Part shown: piece by piece, positions 55,890 to 64,000 of the stretch
Numbering within the stretch: position 1 is the first letter of the stretch
Layout: every line of letters starts with the position of its first letter
Assembly (NCBI GenBank): GCA_949987705.1
Contig: OX465282.1
Coordinates: 39,148,039-39,212,038 of the forward strand
Direction of reading: 5' to 3'
DNA: 64,000 bases
DNA from: Thereva unica
Lineage: Eukaryota; Arthropoda; Insecta; Diptera; Therevidae
Notes under the pieces: generated by a model
Seen by the model: the letters and a program-made list of their open reading frames with translations, nothing else
What the model was told of the DNA's origin: nothing
Database searches by the model: none
Position numbers and translations under genes: made by a program

Positions 55890-57033
55890 AAAATGGCTGA
55901 ACTCGAAGCACGACTTAATATTCTACCTTCCACGCAAAGGTAGCCTACTTCCAGCCAACATGAACAAACAAATAATTCTACTTGGCTGCTACGATAATTT
56001 CCAGTTTCTCACCAGAATAATACCTTCAATAATCTGAGCCAAGAGGAATATTGCACAGATGAGGAAGAACTGGAAAAGGAATTTCTCAATCTAGATAATA
56101 GCTGCTTTCCTTTTCTGCTAATTTTTACTATTTTTTACACTTGCGTACTAGCAACTACACTTGCTCTTATAAACGAGTAGATATCACTTGCAATTACGCA
56201 AGTGAAATCCGCTAGGGGGAAAGCGGCAATTTCGAGTCTATTGTGAATTATTTTCACTTACGCCATTACCCGCTAGATGGCTTTTGTTTGTGTCGAGCTG
56301 ATTTACTCATATAAAAAAGTCCATAAATAAAACTTCAGTCGTATAATATCAAAAATTATTATCTTTCGTTTTACTTTAGAAATTATCGCATTAATTTCTC
56401 CATTGTGTCACAAATTCTTCTTTTAAGAATTTTTTATTTGTAAAGTTTAAAGTAACGTCAAAAATTTCAAGTGAGGTTTTACTCAAATCAGAAAATTTTG
56501 CGTTCCTTTTCTGCTCTGCTCACAAGTAATAAATAGTAGAAAAGGAACGCAGCTAATAGTAACAAGAAACGCAGGCGCACAACAACAAAAACGCCACCAA
56601 AAAGTATTAATCAAAGTGAGTACATCAACACTGAACAGAAAATCCACAAAATACCATTGCCTCCACCAATAAATGTGAGCAACATCAACAATTTTGAACT
56701 CTTTCGACAAAAGGTATTAAGAATTACAAAAGAATTAACCAACTTTAAAGCCCTTTCAAACAGTGATATGAAAAAACACAAAAATGTACAAAACGAAAAT
56801 GACTACAGAAATCTCAAAAAATTACTGAAAGAATTTAAAAAAGAACCCAGTCATCAACTAGAAAATTTCGAATATCACACCTTTCAGCTCAAGAGTGATA
56901 AATTGTATAGATTTGTCATTAGAGGCTTGCCATCAACAATCAGTCGCGAAGAAATTAAAGCAGACTTAGAAAAATTGGGACATGAAGTCGCAGGTATTAC
57001 TAATGTATTCAACATGGTCAAAATTGATGGTGT
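55890..57033 (+). pseudogene. Jockey-type LINE ORF1 (Gag), split by a MITE
   Basis: An ATG near 55913 starts MAELEARLNIL. A TAG at 55948 and a TGA at 56036 break the first part. After the MITE, the frame continues KKRRRTTTKTPPKSINQ and IPLPPPINVSNINNFELF. It ends in the PRE_C2HC domain (FEYHTFQLKSDKLYRFVIRG, ISREEIKADLEKLGHEVAGI). The zinc knuckles that should follow are missing, cut at about 57033. Confidence 0.8.
56101..56553. repeat. 453 bp MITE in the Jockey gag
   Basis: Inverted ends GCTGCTTTCCTTTTCT and GCTGCGTTCCTTTTCT are flanked by TAATA on both sides (56096-56100 and 56554-56558). Removal at one TAATA restores the gag frame. No coding sequence. The superfamily is not clear. Confidence 0.8.
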
Positions 57034-58000
57034 ACAGTGCCGGCCCAAGCCCTTGTTGGGGTTGGAGCGAGATTGTCTTTCGGCCCCCATTGTTCGGCGC
57101 TTTCACTTCATATTATATCTCCCCTTTTGCAAGCCTTTATGGGCTGGTGGTCTTACAAGGATTTCGATGGTGGTTTTAGGGTCACATTTCCGCCTGTAGC
57201 GGCAATAGAGGAAGTATGTTTTCTCAGCGTTGCTTCCCCGCCAACAGCACCACCTTTTTTGGAGGCTATTTCGTTGTTTGTATTGCATGGTTGGACATTA
57301 GGGCTTGCCCCAGCTAGTAAGGTTGAGATGGTGGAAAGAGTCACCTTCTTCTTCAAAGAGGCTTCCCCTGCCATCAGTCCCAAATTGCAGTGCTCACCAT
57401 CGTGACTACGTCATATCTGTAAATTTTATGCATTGTACTTTGTGGAGTATTCTCCACTCCTACACCCGTAAGGTCTTTTGGACCCCTATCCTTTCAACAT
57501 AATGCCAGTGGGGTATTCTGTTACTGTTAATTACAAAAAGGCAGCGCGCCAACTTGTTCCCGTCTTCAGCAACAAGGCTTGCTCATTCCAAGGCTTAAGG
57601 CGGCCCATCATAGAGAGGCCACACCGACCCCTACCTGGGCTGTTAGCCAATTCGACTACTGCCTCCAGAAGACTTGTTCCCTTGCACGGTAACTATTTGT
57701 TTCGTGGTCAGAAGATTCTCCGGATTGTTTGTCGCAAGCACGTCAATTTTCACACTTTCAGCTATTTGAGAGAAGGTCACCTTTGGAGTCGTTCTAGCTT
57801 TCATTATGAGTGCGTCCGGCTTCTCTGAAGGCTTTTTAAACTGTATGGCCAAAGCCTTCGCATTTTTCGCCGGGTTATTATGCCCTAGAGAACATCCAGA
57901 TGATCTAACCCTCTTCTTATTAATAAAATCGGTATCACTTGCTTCCTCGAGGGCCACGCGGAACCTACCAGCCTCTACACGGGAGTAGCCAGCTTCCAGA
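57034..58000 (-). other. GC-richer segment, perhaps a LINE ORF1 remnant
   Basis: Minus-strand frames at 57643-57957 and 57153-57383 stay open and have Gag-like composition (KKRVRSSGCSLG, VTFSQIAESVKIDVLA), but no domain is recognised. The base composition differs sharply from the AT-rich neighbours. I do not assign a family. Confidence 0.35.
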
Positions 58001-58424
58001 TATCACATAAAACGATTTCGACTTCGGAAAGCGACTGTTTTTTCGAGTCGCCTCTCCGATTAGGTGCCCTTACTTCCACAGGAGATCTAAAGAGATCTCC
58101 CAAAGAATGAGTGATCTCAACTTACTCCATCCCTGGTAAACCCACAGTTTTTCTTCTAAAAATTATCTATTAATTATAAATATTAATTCAAATAAGATAA
58201 TCTTTTTTATTTTAAGTTTTTCCTTATGCTCAATTCCAAACAACAAGCCTCTTTTCTAATTTTCTAAATCACATCAAAATCAAAATTTTTATATAATTTT
58301 GTTTTAACAAATTATATCAGTAATCGTTGCAATAGTAATTTGCACCGAGTAGTTTTCTTTTTATAAATAACTGAGTAGTTTTCTTTTTTATAGATAACTG
58401 TGTACACATAGCTGTTTCTTAACA
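58000..58424 (-). repeat. 3' LTR of the BEL/Pao element (limits uncertain)
   Basis: On the minus strand a purine stretch (AGGTGGGAGA) is followed at 58424 by TGTTAAGAAACAGC, a typical BEL LTR start. The far end is not defined, since no second LTR is in the window. It may extend a little past 58000. Confidence 0.55.
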
Positions 58425-58529
58425 TTCTCCCACCTGAATTAATGAAGTTACTACAGAATTAATTCATCCAAACCAAAATAATTACAAATTAAATCTAGGT
58501 GGGGCCTTAATTCTACGACCACTACGTGT

Positions 58530-60124
58530 TTATTTATCTGTCACATCTGCTACTCCTGCACTTTCAGCAGACACGTCTATTGGACTAGCTTCTGCAATCC
58601 TTTCCCTCATCATTGCTGAAATATTCTTTTCCTCTGTACACTGCTGGCTTCTAATTTCTAAAGGAAAAACTCTCTGAAGCGAACGCAACAGAATTCCAGA
58701 TGCAGTCCTCAATCTCACCTCTACTATTGCCAACTACTTTTGCCAACGGCCACTCTAACCTTGTTATGTTGTCATTCCCCAGTAAGACCAATTCGCCAAT
58801 TTCTATCTTCCTTGGATCAATCTTTTTGTTATATAATGCTAATTGACCTAAATATTCCCCTTGAAAGCGTTGCTTAAGTATTCTTCGTAACTCCCGTCTA
58901 TATTTCACTCGTGGATTTAAGTTAACTGCCTCTGCAGCATCCAAATCGGGCACGCCCACTTCCTCAATCTCTTTCAAAAACATATCAGGTGTAAGGGGCG
59001 TTAATCCCTCAGCCTCCTCCGATATGTACGTCAGCGGTCGCGTGGTAAGGACAGCTTCACACTCATACAAGATGGTTTACATCTGCTCAAAGTCCAAAGA
59101 TGTCTTCCCCAGTACTCGCCTTAATAACTTCTTTATCAGCCCTATTAAGCGCTCCCACCAACCGCCCCACCACTTTGATTGAACTTTCATCGTATCGACT
59201 CACCACGCTGCTGTGTTGGTTTACCTTATTCCAATCGATCTTAGCTAGAACATTACTTGCCCCAACGAAATTAGTTCCATTATCGGTATATATCCCACTA
59301 GGACGACCTCTTCTACTTATAAATTTCCTAAGGCACTGGATAAATCTGTCCGTAGACAATGACGAAACCAACTCCAGGTGAACTGCTCTATACACTACAC
59401 AGATCCAGGCTTTGTCATATGTATTCTTCTCTTTTATTTTTACATATATAGGTCCCGCAAAGTCTATTCCAACGGCTTCAAGCACTTTTGCATCACGGAC
59501 TCGATCTGCAAGCAGCGGTGGCGATTGTACTTGTAGCCTGTTGGACGTATGTCTTTTACATATTACACATTTCTTTATGACTGCCCTTATACTTCGTCGG
59601 CCTCCAAGAATCCAAAATCGCTTTCGTAATATTATCGTCATAGTATTAACTCCAACATAAGATGAATTATTGTGTGTTTCTCGAATTAATCTTTCTACAA
59701 TCGGATGCTTTTGATTTGGAAAGACGATTGGGTAGCAGAAATCCTTAATGAAATCACCATATGAAACCTTTGTCTTTATTCTAATTAATCCATCCTCATT
59801 CAAATATTGGCACAAGCTCGTTAATTTGTTACATATCTGTAATAGGTACCAGACAGAACATTCACTTTGTATTACATAGAATAATCTCTTCTCCGCCTTT
59901 TCAATTTCTTCCATGCTCAAGTCCACACTCAGTCTCGAGTTTCTTGGAGACAAAGAGTTATTCTTGAATCTCATAATCCATGCCATCAATCGTATAATTC
60001 TAGTGAATTTCGAAAAATAGCGATGGTACCAATCGATATTCTCATCGACGCATGCCATCATTGTCGATATTACAGTCTTTTTCATTTCTTCATTTATGTC
60101 ATCTTCATCAAACGTTATAGCTGG
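58530..60124 (-). pseudogene. BEL/Pao pol: integrase and C-terminal domain
   Basis: From 60124 down: linker, the integrase zinc region (HNNSSYVGVNTMTIILRKRFW, CVICKRHTS) and the catalytic core with GIDFAGPIYVK (Asp) and IYTDNGTNFVG (Asp). A stop near 59087 is followed in another frame by LTTRPLTYISEE and the DUF5641-like end (RVKYRRELRRILKQRFQGEYL, GELVLLGNDN). The insertion enzyme is inactive because of the frame breaks. Confidence 0.9.
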
Positions 60125-60132
60125 AGCAGGCC

Positions 60133-61540
60133 CAGTGGCGGATTTAGGGGGGGGGCTATAGGGGCTTCAGCCCAGGGCGGCAAATTTTTAGGGGCGGCAA
60201 ATTTTCAACACATTTTTTTATATTTTAACCGGACAACGTATATATGAGAACGAATGATAATTTGAAACCACATGTCATAAAGAAGGTTGTAATCAGAGAC
60301 TATTTACTGTACACATTTAATCCCAATACTTTACGATATCCTTCCTAAACCAGATGGGTCTAAAGGTCCCAATACACGAGCGTTCCATTATGGTGACACT
60401 ACAATGTTGCCAGTCCATTGGATCCGGTCCAAAATTAGGGCACACACACGATAGCGCCTGAGTCAGTCAGCCGATTGCAGTCGGTTAGACGAGCACAGTA
60501 CTTAAATTTTGTTTTCACAAAGGTTGCATCTCCCTCCGACAAAGTGATAATGGTTACAAATGAATTTTATTGTTTTATTGCCCATGTCATTTATGAGCAC
60601 ATCGGAATAGAAAAATACCGAAAAAAAAATGTATCAAATGCGTCACTTTTGAAAGTGGCTATGATTGTTGCGTCGTAAAATTTATATGAAAAAGAAATCA
60701 CATTTCAGGAATATTTGTATCTCGGGTCACTTGTTGCCCATTTGTATTGAAGGACATTGGTGCAAGGTACACTATCCATCACTCGATACTCACATCAAAA
60801 CGGTTTGTGTATGATGCGAGTATTACACTAAGCATTCATTTTTCTACCTCTTTTTTTGTGTAAAGATTGTGATGCGTTTGTAGTTGTGCAATACGCGAAT
60901 GAGAAGGGAATTTCTCATAGTTTTCGCAGACCCCCGGGTACGATGTTATATTTGAGTTAGTGTAATGGAGGGTGAGTCTGGCAAATTGTTTGGCTCAAAA
61001 GTGAGGAATCATATGACGTATGAATTGTACTTCCCTGCGACCCCTTGCCTAAAAAACCGGTTTTGTGTATGGGGGTAATAAACGAAATGAATGATAGTGT
61101 AACTTGCACCATTCACATATATGGCGCCGCGTTTTTCAAATCCAAAGAATATCCAAATCTTTGGCTTGGGTTTCGCGTGCAAACAAATTGTTGTTGTTTT
61201 GGCTTGGCGTGGTGTAATTTGGACGGATGGAGCGCTCGTCACGAGCGGCTCTCGTGTATTGTGCCCCTAAGGCCAAAGCACACCAAAATAGGCCAGGGCG
61301 GCAGACGACGGACTTCCACCGTGCCCGTATGTCGACCCAGCCGTACGCTACTAGTGGGAAATGCGTGGGGGGAGAGAGGAGTTTCAAGTTGTAACAGGAA
61401 AAAGGTTGATGCACGCTGCGTCAATTCACCCTGCATTTAACAGTGATTATAAAAACCTGGTTGATGGATGATATAAGAGCGGTGGTGGGGCGGCAGATCT
61501 CTTCCAGCCTTTAGGCGGAAATTGTGTAAATCCGCCCCTG
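60133..61540. mobile_element. Non-autonomous hAT element in BEL/Pao pol
   Basis: The ends read CAGTGGCGGATTTA and, as reverse complement of the right end, CAGGGGCGGATTTA. An 8 bp target duplication, AGCAGGCC, flanks it (60125-60132 and 61541-61548). An 8 bp duplication and CAG ends fit hAT. The 1408 bp interior holds no recognisable transposase. With one duplication copy left, the pol frame is continuous. Confidence 0.85.
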
Positions 61541-61548
61541 AGCAGGCC

Positions 61549-62450
61549 AGCATTCTCTTGTTTGTTTTAACCAAGAAGGTCCCTCCCACCATTTAGATTC
61601 CGTCAATTTTCTCGCATTACAGCCTCTAGAAGGAAGATCGGCAGGATTATGCGTTCAGGGCAATGTTCTTATTTCGTTGGTTCTATTTCTTACAAAAATG
61701 TCCCACTGTTCCTGTCGGTCAATCCATGCCAATATGGTTGTCGAATCAGTCCAAAATACGACTTCATCCATCGGTAAACTCAATTCTCCAATGATGCTAC
61801 CATATAGTCTAACTCCAATATTAGCAGCTCCAAACGTGGAATCGTCATTATTTTACCTTTTCTATTCAGGGGAGATATCCTTGATCTCGCCTGTACCAGC
61901 TGCACGTTCACTACTAACATTGTCTCAACTCTTAAAAATATTGCCGCTGCATATGCCAATTTACTAGCATCGCAAAATATATGTAGCGAATACTTAGCGA
62001 ATTCACTCGTACCAAGAAGCCATCTTGGAAATACCATATGTTGTAAATATAACAATTCTCGTCGCCACTTAAAAAACTGCTTCTTAATTATGTAATCCAC
62101 CTCATGGTCCCACCCAACTTTCAAAGACCACATCTGTTGCAACAATAGCTTTGGCAGCAACATTACAGGACAACTGATTCCGGTAGGATCAAAGATTCGA
62201 TGGGCAGCTGAAAGGATTGTTCTTTTAGATATTTTAATTGACGAGTCCAGTGAAAGATCAAAGTTCTCATGATTCAATTCCAACGTATCGGGTTGCTTAT
62301 TCCAAAGGAGTCCCAATACTTGTTTATAATCGCTATCGCTTTCATCACGCAGAGATCTATGTTGAGAATACTCCCAGTCTCTTAATTCAAATTTACCATT
62401 CGCCATGTCTGTTGCTTCTCCAATAAACTTCTTCAGCTCTGACTCATTTC
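61549..62450 (-). pseudogene. BEL/Pao pol: RT end, peptidase A17 and RNase H region
   Basis: It includes KFELRDWEYS, VLGLLWNKQPDTLEL, RIFDPTGISCPVMLLPKLLLQQMW, IFCDASKLAYAAAIFLR (RNase H Asp) and, after frame changes, a [10 protein letters not shown] motif near 61640 just before the hAT element. The RT palm with YVDD is not present, so a deletion lies upstream. Confidence 0.88.
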
Positions 62451-62660
62451 TCGGCTAAAATATGACGCAGTCGTCAGAACTGTGCCACTACGTTGCAAAG
62501 TACGCAAAATATCTTCGGGCAAAGACGATTCCACAAGTGGCAGTAACATGGAGAAGCATCTTTCGGTACTTACTTCGAGTGTTTCTAAAGCTTTTTTTTC
62601 TATAGTTTTTGCTTTCCTTTTATTTATTATAGTTTTGTTTTCCTTTAATTTCATTTATAT
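62451..62660 (-). pseudogene. BEL/Pao gag remnant
   Basis: The frame encodes KKALETLEVSTERCFSMLLP and LPEDILRTLQR, which fits the Gag region of Pao-type elements. It is joined directly to the RT end, so protease and most of the RT are deleted. Confidence 0.55.
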
Positions 62661-62779
62661 CTTATTTTATGCTTCCTTTTATGCTAGCTTTAAGAATTTC
62701 ATCTTGTCTTCTTCAATTTTTCTTCTTTCTTCCTAATTTTTCACCTTTTCTTTATTGTCCCTTTGCATGTGCATTTTGG

Positions 62780-64000
62780 CTTCTGTGGCTCTGTTGCTCA
62801 TCCTTTAATGACGAATATCTCTGATAGTGTGCACAATGAAGGAGTGCTACTAAATATCCTCTGCTCCTCTTCCTCAGGGCTGAATATATGAACCTTTAAT
62901 GCAAGAAGCCTGAGGAATAAAATGGACGAATTAAGACACCTTTTTGATAACACTAAATTGCATGTTATTGTAGTCAATGAGACGTGGCTTAAACCAGAAA
63001 TCCCAAATTCTTATGTTTCCTTGCCTACTTATTGCTTGCATCGGAAGGATCGTTTGGGTCGTACTGGGGGTGGTGCTGCAATATATGTCACCTTCTCTCT
63101 TTCCTCAAAAGTAGTTGGCCAGTCCATTGGCTCACAATTTGTATTTATCGGAGTAGAAATAAAATCATCGCATGACAAATGTGTTATTGTAAGTGTCTAC
63201 TGTCCACCCAATGTGTTTACTTCCGATGTAGCTGCTAACTTCTTTGATTTTATCTCTAGCCTCTCCTGTCATTATGATAATATAATTGTTACTGGTGACT
63301 TTAATGTTGATCTGCTGAAGACTAATGAACGTTCAAATACACTCAAATACTTTTTGGCGTCATTGGATCTACGAATTCTAAATTATCTGCCCACATTTTT
63401 AAACTGCCATAATCCATCGCTCCTTGATGTACTCACTGCTACCTCCACCAATTCAGTGCTAAAACATAGCCAAATTTCTCCTCCTAGCTTCTTTGACCAC
63501 GATATTCTCTTCCTCTCACTTCGTTTTACTTTTTACTCTTCCTCCTCCCTGCCTAACTTCTATTCGTATCGTGACTTCAATAATATCAATTTTACCCGCC
63601 TTTCTGAAGCTTCTTCGTCTATACCTTGGCCTGATATATATAATACAACCTTCGTAGACACTAAGGTTGATCTAATTTAACTCTATCACTCACTCCCTAT
63701 TTAATCAATGTGTCCCTTTAGTTACAAGAAGACGTTGTAAGTCTCCAACTTGTCCTTGGTTTACTTACGAAATCCGCAACTTGATTGTTGAACGTGAGTT
63801 TCTGTATAGACGCTACCGCAGAACGAGGATCCCGAGCTACCTTTGTGAGTACAAAAATCTTCGCAACTTAATCAATAGCAAAGTCAAATCGGCCAAGCGT
63901 GAATTTTACTCAAGTAAACTTGATCCTGCTCTGTCCACTAAGCAACTTTGGTCTAATCTCCGTTCTCTAGGCATCCATTCTTCTGAGATTAACTCTTATG
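62780..64000 (+). mobile_element. LINE J3 (Jockey/CR1-type), continues past the window
   Basis: ORF2 starts around 62890 and goes on to the end of the window. No inserted element is seen in this part. Polypyrimidine-rich sequence (62640-62760) precedes it and may be its 5' UTR. Confidence 0.85.
62895..64000 (+). pseudogene. LINE J3 ORF2: endonuclease and linker
   Basis: The endonuclease has FNARSLRNKMDELR, VVNETWLKPEI, GGGAAIYV, VTGDFNVDLL, SLLDVLTATSTN and FFDHDILFLSL. A TAA at 63678 breaks the frame. The linker continues from about 63683 (SPTCPWFTYEIRNLIVEREF, KREFYSSKLDP). It nicks target DNA to prime reverse transcription. The RT lies outside the window. Confidence 0.85.

Larger units (their letters stand above)
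58425..62660 (-). mobile_element. BEL/Pao LTR retrotransposon, 5'-truncated and interrupted
   Basis: Minus strand order: gag end, RT end with peptidase A17 domain, RNase H, integrase, DUF5641-like C-terminus, LTR. A 1.4 kb hAT element splits it at 60133-61540. The 5' LTR, most of gag and the RT core are missing. Confidence 0.9.

Noticed and set aside
57037..57988. Several ORFs of 60-120 codons on both strands
   Set aside because: None has a recognisable domain. The GC-richer composition alone keeps frames open. I describe the region as unassigned.
60475..61440. ORFs inside the hAT element as a transposase
   Set aside because: They are short, on both strands, and show no hAT dimerisation or catalytic motif.

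Overview
This 64 kb window is eukaryotic, and I find no convincing host gene in it. It is AT-rich and packed with introns, long microsatellites and nested transposons of types typical of arthropod genomes: errantivirus-like Ty3/gypsy elements with an env gene, BEL/Pao, R1, RTE and Jockey/CR1-type LINEs, PIF/Harbinger, hAT, Helitrons and MITEs. An insect is the most likely source. The order cannot be fixed from sequence alone. A 200-base run of N (21909-22108) marks a scaffold gap.

Layout. Positions 1-19891 are one errantivirus-like provirus (element A, plus strand) cut by later insertions. A 1170 bp solo LTR lies in pol, a tiny LINE tail in the integrase, and a 1.4 kb repeat (element H) at the start of env. 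A LINE (J1) splits the 3' LTR. J1 is itself split by an autonomous-looking PIF/Harbinger transposon, and a young internally deleted gypsy element (C) sits in the microsatellite at its 3' end. From 19892 to 24757 lie an RTE-like LINE fragment, the gap, and a 3'-truncated R1 LINE. From 24758 to 30750 a Helitron end, a DNA transposon with about 570 bp inverted termini and an inverted R1 copy are separated by (TA)n tracts. From 30916 to about 37925 a second errantivirus (B, minus strand) carries a 2.4 kb Helitron with a 128 bp tandem array in gag, and a second copy of element H beside its LTR.

From 39293 to 44190 lie RTE and Jockey-like (J2) LINEs, one RTE with the 5' inversion expected of twin priming. 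A 542 bp foldback element and a 2.9 kb array of the Helitron minisatellite in 240 bp dimers follow. From 49512 to 50640 is the env end and LTR of another B-type provirus. A TTAA-flanked MITE, a nearly full J2 copy (carrying an inserted minus-strand LINE RNase H fragment) and a Jockey-type gag split by a MITE come next. The right end is a BEL/Pao element on the minus strand split by a hAT element, then another LINE (J3) that runs off the window.

The products do not form a pathway. What ties them together is insertion order. In many cases removal of an insert at its target duplication returns the host reading frame, so the order of events can be read directly. The Harbinger transposase, element C (identical LTRs) and the inverted R1 copy look youngest. 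The two errantiviruses, J1 and the RTE copies look oldest.
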